Part shown: positions 16,616-26,243 of the stretch, piece after piece
How the letters are laid out: every line of letters starts with the position of its first letter
Position numbering within the stretch: position 1 is the first letter of the stretch
DNA from: Flavobacteriales bacterium
GTDB taxonomy: Bacteria > Bacteroidota > Bacteroidia > Flavobacteriales > Flavobacteriaceae
NCBI GenBank assembly: GCA_024643405.1
Contig: JAHENA010000018.1
Coordinates: 1-39,232, forward strand
Reading direction: 5' to 3'
DNA: 39,232 bases
Translations under genes and position numbers: made by a program
Notes under the pieces: generated by a model
Databases searched by the model: none
Told to the model about the DNA's origin: nothing
The model's input: only the letters and a program-made list of their open reading frames with translations

Positions 16616-18649
16616 ATGTCTACATCAACAATTTTATACATTATCATTGCAGGAATTATAGCGCTATCATTAGCGCTATTTCTTTATAATTATAAACCCA
16701 ATTCTAAACAAAAACTCAATTTATTATTTGTTTTTTTACGATTTATCACCATTTTTTCTGTTTTATTATTAATAATAAACCCAAAATTTGAACATATAAA
16801 TTTTTATTCTGAGAAGCCTAATTTAATCGTAGCTGTTGATAATTCTGCCTCAATAAAAAACCTAAATCAAGATAAAAATGCTTTAAATTTTATTTCAACT
16901 ATTTCTAATAGTTCAGAAATAAGTAAAAAATTTGATGTAGAGTATTACACCTTTGGAAATTCCTTAAAAGTTTCAGATTCCATTAGTTTTTCTGAAAATG
17001 AAACCAATTTTGATGATTTATTTAATCAACTTTCTCAAGTTTATAAAAACGCAATTGCACCGATGCTTTTGGTTACTGATGGCAATCAAACCATTGGTAA
17101 TGATTATCAGTATACGGCCACTAAATATAAGCAACCAATTTATACGGTAATTTTAGGTGATACTACAACTTATACAGATTTAAGTATTCAACAACTTAAT
17201 GTCAATAAATATGCTTTTTTAAAAAATGAATTTCCAGTGGAATGTATTGTCGCGTATAATGGTGATGATAATATAAGTACTAATTTTCAAGTACATTCAG
17301 GAAAATCTTTACTTTATTCACAAACTATAAATTTTACAAAGAGTAATAATTCCAAAATTATAAATTTCAACTTGCCAGCAAACGCGGTGGGTGTTTTTAG
17401 TTATAAAGCAACTATTACTCCTGAGCTAAATGAAAAAAATAAAGAAAATAACACAAAGGCTTTTGCTATAGAAGTTATTGATCAAAAAACTAATATTGCT
17501 ATAGTCAGTGATTTTTTACATCCTGATTTAGGCGTCTTTAAAAAGTGTATAGAAAGCAACGAGCAGCACACTTCCACAATTTTAAAACCAGCAGAAGTTT
17601 TAAGTCAAATTAATGGTTTTCAATTATTTATACTGTACCAGCCAAATAATACATTTAGAAAATTAATAGAAATTTTAGAGGTAGAAAAGAAGAACAAATT
17701 TATTGTTATAAGCACTCAAACGGATTTAAACTTTTTGAATTCAGTAAATCAAAATTATAAACTTGAAATAACAAATCAAAAAGAAGATTACTTAGCAACT
17801 TTAAACACTAATTATGCACCCTTTTTAGTCGATGATATAAACTTTGAATCTTTTCCGCCGTTACAGTCAAATTTTAGTTCTCTTTCTTTTAGTATTCCTT
17901 ATGAAACTATTCTTTTTAAAAAGGTCAGAAATCTTTTAACAGACCAACCATTATTGGCTACTTTTGAATTTAATGGCAGGAGAGAGGCCCTGTTATTAGG
18001 TGAAAATATCTGGCGGTGGAGAGCCCAAAGTTTTTTAAATTCAAAATCATTTGAAGAATTTGACGATTTTTTTAGTAAAATCATTCAATATTTATCTTCT
18101 AACCATAAAAAAAGTAGATTAAACTTAGAATATGAGTCTTTTTATAATGGCACCAATGGTGTGAATTTTAAAGCAGAATATTTTGATAAAAATTATGAAT
18201 TTGATGCTAGAGCGAGCTTGGTGATAAAAGTGAAAGATTCTATTTTAAAGGAAGAAAAAGTATTTCCTTTCATTCTCAAAAATAATATTTATCAGGTAGA
18301 TTTAAGTAGTTTGCAACCTTCGGACTATTATTTTACCGTGAGCAATATCGCAGAAAATATTTCAAAATCCGGTAATTTTAAAATTTTGGAATACAATGTT
18401 GAGCAACAATTTTTAAATGCCCACGTAACAAAACTAGGTCAAATAGCTACTAATAGTTCAGGAAAAGCTTATTTTATAGCAAATACTAACTCAGTCATCA
18501 ATGACCTTTTAAATGATAATAGATACCAATCCATCCAAAAAGAAAATAAAAATATCATACCTTTGGTAGATTGGAAATATTTACTTTTTCTAATCGTAAT
18601 AAGCCTTTCAATAGAATGGTTTTTAAGAAAATATAACGGATTAATTTAA
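16616..18649 (+). CDS. von Willebrand factor A domain membrane protein (BatA/BatB-like topology)
   Basis: About 677 aa from the ATG at 16616 (a TTG at 16553 would extend it by 21 residues without a clear purpose). Two N-terminal membrane helices (about residues 4-23 and 37-58) precede a VWA domain whose metal-ion-dependent adhesion site is visible as VDNSAS and LLVTDGNQ. A long beta-rich region follows, then a final membrane helix near the C-terminus (YLLFLIVISLSIEWFL). The topology suggests a membrane-anchored protein with a large periplasmic or surface part that binds a partner through a divalent metal. It lies 11 bp before the prohibitin-like gene and probably forms an operon with it. Partner and role are unknown. 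Confidence 0.78.
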   Translation: MSTSTILYIIIAGIIALSLALFLYNYKPNSKQKLNLLFVFLRFITIFSVLLLIINPKFEHINFYSEKPNLIVAVDNSASIKNLNQDKNALNFISTISNSSEISKKFDVEYYTFGNSLKVSDSISFSENETNFDDLFNQLSQVYKNAIAPMLLVTDGNQTIGNDYQYTATKYKQPIYTVILGDTTTYTDLSIQQLNVNKYAFLKNEFPVECIVAYNGDDNISTNFQVHSGKSLLYSQTINFTKSNNSKIINFNLPANAVGVFSYKATITPELNEKNKENNTKAFAIEVIDQKTNIAIVSDFLHPDLGVFKKCIESNEQHTSTILKPAEVLSQINGFQLFILYQPNNTFRKLIEILEVEKKNKFIVISTQTDLNFLNSVNQNYKLEITNQKEDYLATLNTNYAPFLVDDINFESFPPLQSNFSSLSFSIPYETILFKKVRNLLTDQPLLATFEFNGRREALLLGENIWRWRAQSFLNSKSFEEFDDFFSKIIQYLSSNHKKSRLNLEYESFYNGTNGVNFKAEYFDKNYEFDARASLVIKVKDSILKEEKVFPFILKNNIYQVDLSSLQPSDYYFTVSNIAENISKSGNFKILEYNVEQQFLNAHVTKLGQIATNSSGKAYFIANTNSVINDLLNDNRYQSIQKENKNIIPLVDWKYLLFLIVISLSIEWFLRKYNGLI

Positions 18650-18660
18650 ATTTAAATACA

Positions 18661-19476
18661 ATGGAAAGATTACCAAAAATTGGAATACCAATAATTATAA
18701 TTGCTATCATACTTATCATTTTATTAGCTAAATCTGCTGTAACAATTGGCTCTGGTGAAGCTGGAGTGCTTTATAAAACGTTTGATAATGGTGTGGTTAC
18801 TGATCAACCCCCTTTAGGTGAAGGATTTCATATTATAGCCCCTTGGAATAAAGTGTTTGTTTATGAAGTACGTCAGCAAGAATTGTTTGAAAAGATGAAA
18901 GTATTGTCTTCAAACGGATTAGAGATTCAAATAGATGCTTCTGCTTGGTATCAGCCAGTTTATAATGATTTAGGAAATTTACACCAAACACTTGGTCAAA
19001 ACTATTTACAGCGTGTTATTCAACCGGCTATTAGAAGTGCCGCAAGAAGTGTTGTGGGTCGTTATACACCAGAACAGTTATATTCTAGTAAACGTGATGC
19101 GATACAGGATGAGATTTTTTTAGAAACAAAAAAAATACTAGAAAAGCAATATGTACAGTTAAATGAAGTATTGGTTCGCGATGTCACATTACCAAACACT
19201 ATTAAAGATGCTATTGAGCGCAAATTAAAGCAAGAACAAGAATCTTTAGAATATGAGTTTAGATTGGTTACAGCTGCTAAAGAGGCTGAAAAAGTGATTA
19301 TTGAAGCACAGGGTAAAGCCGAATCTAATAGAATTTTAAGTGCCTCCTTAACAGATAAGATTTTACAAGATAAAGGTATTGACGCTACCATGAAATTAGC
19401 AGAATCGCCAAACAGTAAAGTTATTGTAATTGGTTCAGGAGATTCTGGCTTACCAATAATTTTAGGAGACAAATAA
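18661..19476 (+). CDS. Prohibitin-like SPFH-domain membrane protein
   Basis: A 271-aa protein with an N-terminal membrane helix (about residues 8-27) and an SPFH/Band 7 domain (about 28-200), close to the prohibitin type: GEAGVLYKTF, PLGEGFHIIAPW and an R-rich SAARSVVGRYTPEQLY segment. A charged coiled-coil region (KLKQEQESLEYEF to AAKEAEKVIIEAQGKAE) is typical of oligomeric ring-forming SPFH proteins that organise membrane microdomains or restrain membrane proteases. It follows the VWA protein by 11 bp. No FtsH gene lies in the window. Confidence 0.9.
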   Translation: MERLPKIGIPIIIIAIILIILLAKSAVTIGSGEAGVLYKTFDNGVVTDQPPLGEGFHIIAPWNKVFVYEVRQQELFEKMKVLSSNGLEIQIDASAWYQPVYNDLGNLHQTLGQNYLQRVIQPAIRSAARSVVGRYTPEQLYSSKRDAIQDEIFLETKKILEKQYVQLNEVLVRDVTLPNTIKDAIERKLKQEQESLEYEFRLVTAAKEAEKVIIEAQGKAESNRILSASLTDKILQDKGIDATMKLAESPNSKVIVIGSGDSGLPIILGDK

Positions 19477-19595
19477 GTCTCAAAAATAAATCAATTATAT
19501 AATTTTTATTCTAAAAGGTATATTTTTATGAATAAATCTATTTTTTAGAAAAAACATAAATAATATTTAATTCTTAAAAATTTAAATTCAAATAT

Positions 19596-19627
19596 TTGGA
19601 ATACTAAGTTTAAATTTTAGATATTTG
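19596..19627 (+). promoter_or_regulatory. Probable his operon promoter
   Basis: TTG at 19596-19598 and GATATTTG at 19620-19627, separated by 21 bp, resemble the Bacteroidota promoter pattern TTG-(17 to 23)-TAnnTTTG with one mismatch in the second box. Transcription would begin around 19634, about 13 bases before the leader ATG. This is inferred from pattern and position. Confidence 0.45.
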
Positions 19628-19646
19628 TGATTATAATTAATAAAAC

Positions 19647-19703
19647 ATGAACGTTATTCAATTTCATCATCATCATTTTCAAATTTGCACTCAAGCGAAA
19701 TGA
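19647..19703 (+). CDS. hisL: his operon leader peptide (18 aa, four consecutive His)
   Basis: ATG to TGA, encoding MNVIQFHHHHFQICTQAK. Four adjacent CAT codons (19665-19676) precede an intrinsic terminator that lies directly before the complete his operon. This is the hallmark of ribosome-mediated attenuation: ribosomes stall at the His codons when charged histidyl-tRNA is scarce, changing the fold of the downstream RNA. The peptide itself probably has no other function. The architecture is the same in principle as enterobacterial hisL, though the peptide is not obviously related. Confidence 0.9.
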   Translation: MNVIQFHHHHFQICTQAK

Positions 19704-19747
19704 AAATGTATTGAATAAATTCAACATATATTTTAAACCCGTTTGAG
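19674..19747 (+). promoter_or_regulatory. his attenuator: pause hairpin and competing antiterminator
   Basis: CATTTTCA (19674-19681, containing the last His codon) is an exact reverse complement of TGAAAATG (19701-19708), which begins with the leader stop codon; an inner TTTGC/GC-AAA helix extends this hairpin. Its loop region CTCAAGCG (19690-19697) can instead pair over 8 bp (one G-U) with CGTTTGAG (19740-19747), the 5' arm and first loop base of the terminator. A ribosome stalled at the His codons would block the first hairpin, free the second pairing and prevent termination. Pairings were found by eye. Confidence 0.75.
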
Positions 19748-19766
19748 ACAATCAAACGGGTTTTTT
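19735..19766 (+). terminator. his leader intrinsic terminator (attenuator)
   Basis: A perfect 12-bp stem, AAACCCGTTTGA with TCAAACGGGTTT, around a GACAA loop, followed immediately by T residues through 19766. It is the strongest hairpin in the leader and sits 40 bp before hisG. Read-through requires the alternative pairing described for 19674-19747. Confidence 0.92.
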
Positions 19767-19805
19767 ATTCCCTAAAAGATTGTTTCAAACTCATAAAAAA
19801 AGAAG

Positions 19806-20663
19806 ATGAGTAAATTAAAAATTGCAGTTCAAAAAGCAGGACGATTACATGATGAGTCGATGGAAATATTGAAAGATATAGGTATTTCTATTGACAATGG
19901 TAAAGATCAATTAAAGGCTTCGGCCAGAAACTTTCCGCTGGAAGTGTTTTATTTAAGAAATGGAGATATTCCACAATACTTGAAAGATGGGGTTGTTGAC
20001 GCCGCAATCATTGGAGAAAATATTTTAATTGAAAAGGGAAATGGTATAACCGTTGCTGAAAAATTAGGGTTTTCAACTTGTAAAGTGTCAATTGCTATTC
20101 CGAAATCTATAAAGTATAGTGGTATTCAAGATTTAGAAGGTAAGCGAATTGCAACTTCTTATCCAAATACTATTCAGAGTTATTTAGATAAAAATGGGAT
20201 AAAAGCCAATCTTCATATTATCAATGGTTCTGTAGAAATTGCCCCAAATATTGGGTTGGCCGATGCTATTTGCGACATCGTTTCTAGTGGAAGCACCTTG
20301 TTTAAAAATAATTTAAAGGAAGTAGAGGTTATTTTAAAATCTGAAGCAGTTTTAGCTGTTTCTCCAATTCTAAGTGCACAAAAGCAAGAGATTTTAGATA
20401 AAATGCAATTCAGACTTCAGTCTGTTTTAAAAGGGCGTGATTCAAAATATATATTGCTGAATGCACCTAATGATAAATTACAAGATATCATTGGTATTTT
20501 ACCAGGAATGAAAAGTCCAACAGTATTGCCTTTGGCAGAAGCTGGTTGGAGTTCAGTACATTCTGTAATCAGTAAAAATCAATTTTGGGATATTATTGAT
20601 GAGTTAAAAAAGAAAGGGGCACAAGGTATTTTAGTTTGTCCAATTGAAAAAATGGTTCTTTAG
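19806..20663 (+). CDS. hisG: ATP phosphoribosyltransferase, long form
   Basis: A 285-aa enzyme for the first and feedback-controlled step of histidine synthesis (ATP plus PRPP to phosphoribosyl-ATP). It shows the HisG pattern KLKIAVQKAGRL, GIVGENxxxE-like IIGENILIE, and the PRPP-binding segment DAICDIVSSGSTL. At 285 residues it has the C-terminal ACT-like regulatory domain (about 210-285, with SPTVLPLAEAGWSSVH), so it is the long form that binds histidine and does not need HisZ. It is the first structural gene after the attenuator; hisD follows within 10 bp. Confidence 0.96.
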   Translation: MSKLKIAVQKAGRLHDESMEILKDIGISIDNGKDQLKASARNFPLEVFYLRNGDIPQYLKDGVVDAAIIGENILIEKGNGITVAEKLGFSTCKVSIAIPKSIKYSGIQDLEGKRIATSYPNTIQSYLDKNGIKANLHIINGSVEIAPNIGLADAICDIVSSGSTLFKNNLKEVEVILKSEAVLAVSPILSAQKQEILDKMQFRLQSVLKGRDSKYILLNAPNDKLQDIIGILPGMKSPTVLPLAEAGWSSVHSVISKNQFWDIIDELKKKGAQGILVCPIEKMVL

Positions 20664-20673
20664 ATTAAAAGTT

Positions 20674-21960
20674 ATGGAGATAATAAATAGTCCGAATAAA
20701 ACGGAATGGTCTGAAATTTTAAAAAGACCGACGCAAACTATTGATGATATTGAAGAAACGGTCAATCAGATATTTAATGAAGTCAATCATAAAGGGGATG
20801 AAGCCATTAAAAAATATACTTCTTATTTTGATGGAATAAGTCTTGAAGAAATGGAAGTCAGTGAATTAGAAATAAATAAAGCTGCATCGCTTGTTTCCAT
20901 TGAATTACAAAAGGCCATCCAAATAGCTAAACAAAATATTGAAGTCTTTCATAAAGCACAAAAATCCTCTAAAATGGAAGTAGAAACCACTTCAGGTGTA
21001 CTTTGTTGGCAAGAAAAGAGACCTATTGACAAAGTAGGGTTGTATATTCCCGGAGGAACAGCTCCTTTATTCTCAACTGTTTTAATGTTAGCAGTGCCTG
21101 CACAAATTGCAGGGTGCAAAGAGATTGTTTTATGTTCTCCACCAAACAAGGAAGGAAAAATAGCCTCAGAGATATTGTATGCTGCTCAACTTTGTGGGGT
21201 CACCAAGATTATCAAAGTTGGAGGTATTCAAGCCATCGCAGGATTAACTTTTGGCACAGAAACAATTCCTAAAGTTTATAAGATTTTTGGCCCTGGTAAT
21301 CAATTTGTCACCGTAGCTAAACAACTTGCCACTAAATATGGGATAGCCATTGATATGCCGGCAGGACCAAGTGAATTACTAGTAGTCGCTGATGAATCTG
21401 CGAATGCTGCTTATATAGCATCAGACCTGTTAAGTCAGGCAGAACATGGAAAAGACAGTCAGGTCATATTAGTCTCAACCTCAAAAAGTATTATTGAAGC
21501 AGTTTCTAAAGAATTATGGATACAAATTAAAAAGTTACCTAGACAAGCCATTGCAGAAAAAGCAATTGCACATTCAAAACTTATTTATATTGAAAATGAC
21601 GATTTAGCACTTGAATTAATTAATGAATATGGTCCTGAACATTTTATAATTTGTACTAAAAATGAAAATTTTTATCTGAATGGCATCTCCAATGCCGGTT
21701 CTGTTTTTATTGGTAATTATACACCGGAGAGTGCCGGAGATTATGCTTCTGGAACCAATCATACCTTACCAACTAATGGTTTTTCAAAAGCCTATTCAGG
21801 AGTGAATTTAGACAGTTTTTTAAAAAGTATGACCTTTCAAAAAATTTCTAAAGAAGGCTTATTAAATATTGGTAATACGATAGAATTAATGGCGGATGCT
21901 GAAGGATTGGAAGCTCATAAAAATGCCGTTTCAATACGGTTAAAAGATTTGGAAAAATGA
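20674..21960 (+). CDS. hisD: Histidinol dehydrogenase
   Basis: A 428-aa zinc enzyme that oxidises L-histidinol to L-histidine in two NAD-dependent steps. Signatures include GLYIPGGTAPLFSTVLML, KIFGPGNQFVTVAKQ, DMPAGPSELLVVAD, the zinc site LLSQAEHGKDSQ and the catalytic Glu-His in YGPEHFII. I choose the ATG at 20674; an upstream in-frame ATG at 20644 would overlap hisG by 20 bp and add ten unconserved residues. The stop overlaps hisC by 4 bp (ATGA). Confidence 0.96.
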   Translation: MEIINSPNKTEWSEILKRPTQTIDDIEETVNQIFNEVNHKGDEAIKKYTSYFDGISLEEMEVSELEINKAASLVSIELQKAIQIAKQNIEVFHKAQKSSKMEVETTSGVLCWQEKRPIDKVGLYIPGGTAPLFSTVLMLAVPAQIAGCKEIVLCSPPNKEGKIASEILYAAQLCGVTKIIKVGGIQAIAGLTFGTETIPKVYKIFGPGNQFVTVAKQLATKYGIAIDMPAGPSELLVVADESANAAYIASDLLSQAEHGKDSQVILVSTSKSIIEAVSKELWIQIKKLPRQAIAEKAIAHSKLIYIENDDLALELINEYGPEHFIICTKNENFYLNGISNAGSVFIGNYTPESAGDYASGTNHTLPTNGFSKAYSGVNLDSFLKSMTFQKISKEGLLNIGNTIELMADAEGLEAHKNAVSIRLKDLEK

Positions 21961-22991
21961 GTATTGAAAATTTAATAAGACCAACAATAAAAGCATTGAA
22001 ACCTTATTCTTCTGCTAGAGATGAGTTTCAGGGAGTTCCTGCTGATATGGTGTTTCTGGATGCTAATGAAAATCCTTTTGAAAATGGGGTGAACAGGTAT
22101 CCTGACCCACATCAGAATAAATTAAAAACACTGTTATCCCAAATAAAAAACATTCCAGTTCAAAACATGTTGTTGGGCAATGGAAGTGATGAAGTTTTGG
22201 ATCTTTTATTTAGAATGTTTTGTGAACCTCATGTTGATAATGTCATTATTTTACCGCCTACCTATGGTATGTATGAAGTACTGGCTAATCTCAATGCTAT
22301 TGAAACTATAAAAGTTCCTTTGACAATTAATTTTCAACCAGAAATCGATTCTATTTTAAATATTTCTAATTCGAAAAGTAAAATTTTATTTTTATGTTCC
22401 CCAAATAACCCGACAGGGAATAGTTTTTCAAATGTTGCGGTTGAAAATTTATTGAAGACATTTGGTGGCATTGTCGTAATTGATGAAGCCTATATTGATT
22501 TTTCTAATAGTAGTAGTTGGTTAAACAGATTAAATGAGTTCCCAAATTTAATTATTACCCAGACTTTATCTAAAGCCTATGGAATGGCTGGTATTCGCTT
22601 AGGAATTTGCTATGCGTCAGAAGAAATTATATCCACATTAAATACCATTAAACCACCCTACAATGTGAATGAGTTAACGCAGAAGAAAGCTATTGCGAAC
22701 CTAAAAAAGATTGACATAGTAAAAAATCAAATTGCAGAAATTTTAAAAGAGCGGACAGATTTAATTAATGAATTAATTAAAATCAACTTTATTTCAAAGA
22801 TTTACCCTTCTGATGCTAATTTTATATTGATAAAAGTAGATGATGCCAATAAACGCTATGATCAGCTTATATCAAAAGGTATTGTTATTAGAAATAGAAC
22901 GAATCAGCATGGTTGTGCAAATTGTTTAAGAATCACAGTAGGTACCAGTTTAGAAAATGAGCAATTATTAAAAGTATTAAAGGAATTATAA
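21957..22991 (+). CDS. hisC: Histidinol-phosphate aminotransferase
   Basis: A 344-aa class I/II PLP aminotransferase that converts imidazole-acetol phosphate to histidinol phosphate. The PLP-binding Lys is in [16 protein letters not shown], with [17 protein letters not shown] and the HisC-typical N-terminus [17 protein letters not shown] also present. The length is standard. It shares an ATGA overlap with hisD and is followed by hisB after 11 bp. Confidence 0.96.
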   Translation: MSIENLIRPTIKALKPYSSARDEFQGVPADMVFLDANENPFENGVNRYPDPHQNKLKTLLSQIKNIPVQNMLLGNGSDEVLDLLFRMFCEPHVDNVIILPPTYGMYEVLANLNAIETIKVPLTINFQPEIDSILNISNSKSKILFLCSPNNPTGNSFSNVAVENLLKTFGGIVVIDEAYIDFSNSSSWLNRLNEFPNLIITQTLSKAYGMAGIRLGICYASEEIISTLNTIKPPYNVNELTQKKAIANLKKIDIVKNQIAEILKERTDLINELIKINFISKIYPSDANFILIKVDDANKRYDQLISKGIVIRNRTNQHGCANCLRITVGTSLENEQLLKVLKEL

Positions 22992-23002
22992 AGTATAAAA
23001 AA

Positions 23003-24136
23003 ATGAAAAAAGTATTGTTTATTGATCGTGATGGTACGATTATAAAAGAACCAGAGGATGAGCAAATTGATTCTTTTGATAAGCTTAAATTTTTCCCAAA
23101 AGTATTTCAATATTTGAGTAAAATTGCAATCGAGCTCGATTATGAATTAGTTATGATTACTAATCAAGATGGTTTAGGAACAGCTGTTTATCCTGAAAAT
23201 ACCTTTTGGCCAGTTCATAATTTTGTTCTTAAATGTTTTGAAGATGAAGGGGTTATTTTTTCCGAACAGTTCATCGACAGAACATTTGCGAAAGATAATG
23301 CTCCAACAAGAAAACCTAATACCGGATTGTTGACAAAGTATTTTTCTGAAGATTATGATCTTGAAAATTCATTTGTAATAGGGGATCGGCTAACGGATAT
23401 GGAATTAGCTAAAAACTTAGGAGCAAAGGGTATTTTTATCAATGAAGAGACACATTTAGGGGTTAATGAAATCACGGTGAAAAGAGAAGAATTAAATACC
23501 TACATCGCTTTGGAAACGAATAATTGGCAAAAAATTTATGCCTTTTTAAAAGCAGATGATAGAAGCGGTGGCATCATTAGAAACACCAATGAGACCAAAA
23601 TTGCCATACAATTAAATCTTGATGGCACTGGAAAAAGCAAAATTAATACGGGTATTGCCTTTTTTGACCATATGCTGGATCAAATTGCACGTCATGGACA
23701 ATTAGATTTAAAAATACAGGTTGATGGAGATTTGGAAGTAGATGAGCATCATACTATAGAAGATACCGCCATTGCCTTAGGGGAATTATTTCATACGGTC
23801 TTAGGAAATAAACTGGGTATTGAACGTTACGGTTTTTGTTTGCCTATGGATGATTGTTATGCCCAAGCCGCTATAGACTTTGGTGGACGTAACTGGTTGG
23901 TTTGGAAGGCAGATTTTAAACGCGAAATGGTTGGCAAAATGCCAACTGAAATGTTTTATCATTTCTTTAAATCTTTTTCTGATGGCGCCAAATGTAACTT
24001 AAATATTAAGGCAGAAGGCACCAATGAACACCATAAAATAGAAGCTATTTTTAAAGCTTTTGCCAAAGCGATTAAAATGGCTGTTAAGCGCGATATTGAA
24101 AAAATGATTTTACCGTCAACAAAAGGCATGATTTAA
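23003..24136 (+). CDS. hisB: Bifunctional histidinol-phosphatase / imidazoleglycerol-phosphate dehydratase
   Basis: A 377-aa fusion. Residues 1 to about 165 are a HAD-family histidinol-phosphate phosphatase with the nucleophile motif FIDRDGT (D8 and D10) and [10 protein letters not shown]. Residues about 180-377 are the imidazoleglycerol-phosphate dehydratase with metal-binding [42 protein letters not shown] and [15 protein letters not shown]. It covers two non-adjacent pathway steps in one chain, as in E. coli HisB. hisH begins at the base after its stop codon. Confidence 0.96.
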   Translation: MKKVLFIDRDGTIIKEPEDEQIDSFDKLKFFPKVFQYLSKIAIELDYELVMITNQDGLGTAVYPENTFWPVHNFVLKCFEDEGVIFSEQFIDRTFAKDNAPTRKPNTGLLTKYFSEDYDLENSFVIGDRLTDMELAKNLGAKGIFINEETHLGVNEITVKREELNTYIALETNNWQKIYAFLKADDRSGGIIRNTNETKIAIQLNLDGTGKSKINTGIAFFDHMLDQIARHGQLDLKIQVDGDLEVDEHHTIEDTAIALGELFHTVLGNKLGIERYGFCLPMDDCYAQAAIDFGGRNWLVWKADFKREMVGKMPTEMFYHFFKSFSDGAKCNLNIKAEGTNEHHKIEAIFKAFAKAIKMAVKRDIEKMILPSTKGMI

Positions 24137-24733
24137 ATGAATGTAGTCATTATAAATTATGGAGCTGGAAATATAAAAAGCATTCAGTTTGCTTTCAATC
24201 GATTGGGAGTAAATGCTGTTTTGTCAAGTAATGCAGAGGAAATTACAAGCGCAGATAAAATTATTTTCCCTGGTGTTGGTGAGGCCAGTACTGCCATGCA
24301 CAAGTTAAAAGAAAGTGGCTTAATTACTTTAATTCCAAATTTGAAACAACCTGTTTTAGGGATATGCCTTGGCATGCAATTATTATGCAACTCAACAGAA
24401 GAAGGAAATACGAAAGGATTAGGGGTTTTTAATACTGATGTTAAACGATTTTCAAATAAGGTAAAAGTGCCTCAAATGGGTTGGAATATAATTAAAAATT
24501 TAAAATCTGATTTATTTACTGGTGTTAAAGAAAACGAGTATATGTATTTAGTGCATAGTTATTATGCTGAACATTGTAAACAAACTATTGCTACAACAGA
24601 TTATGATATAAATTATGCCTCAGCCTTGCAACATAATAATTTTTTTGGAGTACAGTTTCATCCAGAAAAGAGTAGCTTAGCAGGAGAAAGAATTTTAGAA
24701 AACTTTTTAAAGTTAGATATAAAACAGAAATGA
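24137..24733 (+). CDS. hisH: Imidazole glycerol phosphate synthase, glutamine amidotransferase subunit
   Basis: A 198-aa class I glutamine amidotransferase that feeds ammonia to HisF. The catalytic triad is visible: C77 in [10 protein letters not shown], and H175 and E177 in [17 protein letters not shown] at the N-terminus and PQMGWN in the middle are HisH features. It overlaps hisA by 4 bp; its partner hisF lies one gene further on. Confidence 0.96.
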   Translation: MNVVIINYGAGNIKSIQFAFNRLGVNAVLSSNAEEITSADKIIFPGVGEASTAMHKLKESGLITLIPNLKQPVLGICLGMQLLCNSTEEGNTKGLGVFNTDVKRFSNKVKVPQMGWNIIKNLKSDLFTGVKENEYMYLVHSYYAEHCKQTIATTDYDINYASALQHNNFFGVQFHPEKSSLAGERILENFLKLDIKQK

Positions 24734-25464
24734 GAATTATACCTGCCATAGATATTATAGACGGAAAATGTGTGCGTCTCACTAAAGGAGATTACGAAAC
24801 AAAAAAGGTATATAATGAAAACCCTCTTGAAGTTGCAAAAGCTTTTGAAGCTTCAGGTATAGAATATTTGCATTTAGTGGATTTAGATGGTGCCAAGGCA
24901 CAGCATATTGTCAACTATAAAATTTTAGAACAAATTGCCTCAAAAACAAGTTTGAAAATTGATTTTGGCGGTGGCTTAAAAGCTGATGAAGATATCCTTA
25001 TAGCCTTTAATTCTGGCGCTAAACAAATAACGGGGGGGAGCATTGCGGTAAAAGACCCAAAAACGTTTGAGTCATGGATTTCAAAATATGGACCAGCTAA
25101 AATAATTCTAGGTGCAGATAGTGATCAGGGAAAAGTTTCTATAAGTGGGTGGATGGAAAAAAGTCAAGAAGAGTTAATACCTTTTATTAAAGACTATCAA
25201 AAAAAACGCATTCAATATGTGATTTGCACTGATATATCAAAAGATGGTATGTTAGAAGGGCCGTCTATAGAATTATACAAACAAATTATTGCGGAATGCA
25301 GTAATAGCAGTTCTGGTCAATCTATAAAGTTAATTGCTTCTGGAGGTATTTCAAGTATTGAGGAAATACCTGTTTTGAAAGAAATAGGGTGTGAAGGTGT
25401 TATAATAGGTAAAGCTATTTATGAGAATAGAATAAGTTTAAAACAACTTGAAAAATACGTATAA
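24730..25464 (+). CDS. hisA: Phosphoribosylformimino-5-aminoimidazole carboxamide ribotide isomerase
   Basis: A 244-aa (beta-alpha)8-barrel that isomerises ProFAR to PRFAR. The first catalytic Asp is D8 ([14 protein letters not shown]) and the second lies in [15 protein letters not shown]; phosphate-binding loops appear as FGGGLK and [11 protein letters not shown]. The internal half-barrel repeat relates it to HisF. The ATG overlaps the hisH stop region; the next gene hisF starts after 15 bp. Confidence 0.96.
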   Translation: MRIIPAIDIIDGKCVRLTKGDYETKKVYNENPLEVAKAFEASGIEYLHLVDLDGAKAQHIVNYKILEQIASKTSLKIDFGGGLKADEDILIAFNSGAKQITGGSIAVKDPKTFESWISKYGPAKIILGADSDQGKVSISGWMEKSQEELIPFIKDYQKKRIQYVICTDISKDGMLEGPSIELYKQIIAECSNSSSGQSIKLIASGGISSIEEIPVLKEIGCEGVIIGKAIYENRISLKQLEKYV

Positions 25465-25479
25465 TTCTAGGTTTAAAAT

Positions 25480-26235
25480 ATGCTTACAAAACGAATCATT
25501 CCTTGTTTGGATATAAAAAATGGTAGAACTGTAAAAGGGGTTAATTTTGTAGATTTAAGAGATGCCGGTGATCCGGTGGAATTAGCTAAACAGTATGCTG
25601 ATTTGGGCGCAGATGAATTAGTTTTTTTAGATATCTCTGCTACTCTAGAAGGACGAGCAACTACTTTAGATATGGTGCTTCATGTGGCAGAGCAAGTGAA
25701 TATCCCGTTTACTGTCGGAGGTGGTATTTCCTCAATAGAAGATGTAGATGCCTTGTTGCAATGTGGTGCTGATAAAGTATCTATTAATTCTTCAGCGGTT
25801 AAAAGACCTGAATTGATTAATGAGTTGTCTAACAAATTTGGAAGTCAATGTATTGTGGTTGCTATAGATGCCAAGGAAATTGGCAATCAATGGAAAGTCC
25901 ATTTAGCAGGTGGAAGCATTCCTACTGATATTGATTTATTTGAATGGGCGAAAGAAGTAGAACAGCGCGGCGCAGGTGAAATTTTGTTTACTTCAATGAA
26001 TCATGATGGAACGAAAAATGGCTTTGCGAATGAGGCCTTGGCAAAATTATCAGAAGCATTAAATATTCCAATTATAGCCTCAGGAGGTGCTGGAAATGTG
26101 CGACATTTTATTGACACTTTTAAGATAGGCAAGGCAGATGCAGCTTTGGCAGCAAGTGTGTTTCATTTTGGAGAAATACGCATTCCAGAATTGAAGAAAC
26201 AACTAAAAAATAATAATATAGAAGTACGATTATAA
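25480..26235 (+). CDS. hisF: Imidazole glycerol phosphate synthase, cyclase subunit
   Basis: A 251-aa (beta-alpha)8-barrel that joins PRFAR with ammonia from HisH to form IGP and AICAR. Catalytic Asp residues are D11 ([10 protein letters not shown]) and the one in [16 protein letters not shown] and ASGGAGN are the phosphate-binding loops. The loop usually written SMDRDGT reads SMNHDGT here, which I believe is common in Bacteroidota and not a sign of decay. It is followed by hisIE after 8 bp. Confidence 0.96.
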   Translation: MLTKRIIPCLDIKNGRTVKGVNFVDLRDAGDPVELAKQYADLGADELVFLDISATLEGRATTLDMVLHVAEQVNIPFTVGGGISSIEDVDALLQCGADKVSINSSAVKRPELINELSNKFGSQCIVVAIDAKEIGNQWKVHLAGGSIPTDIDLFEWAKEVEQRGAGEILFTSMNHDGTKNGFANEALAKLSEALNIPIIASGGAGNVRHFIDTFKIGKADAALAASVFHFGEIRIPELKKQLKNNNIEVRL

Positions 26236-26243
26236 TTTATATC

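Larger units (their letters stand above)
19477..19805 (+). promoter_or_regulatory. his operon leader region (promoter and attenuator)
   Basis: The 329-bp gap between the prohibitin-like gene and hisG. It holds an AT-rich stretch without coding signal (about 19477-19590), a probable promoter, an 18-codon histidine-rich leader peptide, alternative hairpins and an intrinsic terminator ending about 40 bp before hisG. The parts are annotated separately. I see no conserved riboswitch pattern. Confidence 0.85.

Noticed and set aside
25480-26235. HisF with Asn in the SMDRDGT loop as a decayed active site
   Set aside because: The main catalytic Asp residues (D11 and the one in VAIDAKE) are intact, and SMNHDG is, as I recall, common in Bacteroidota.
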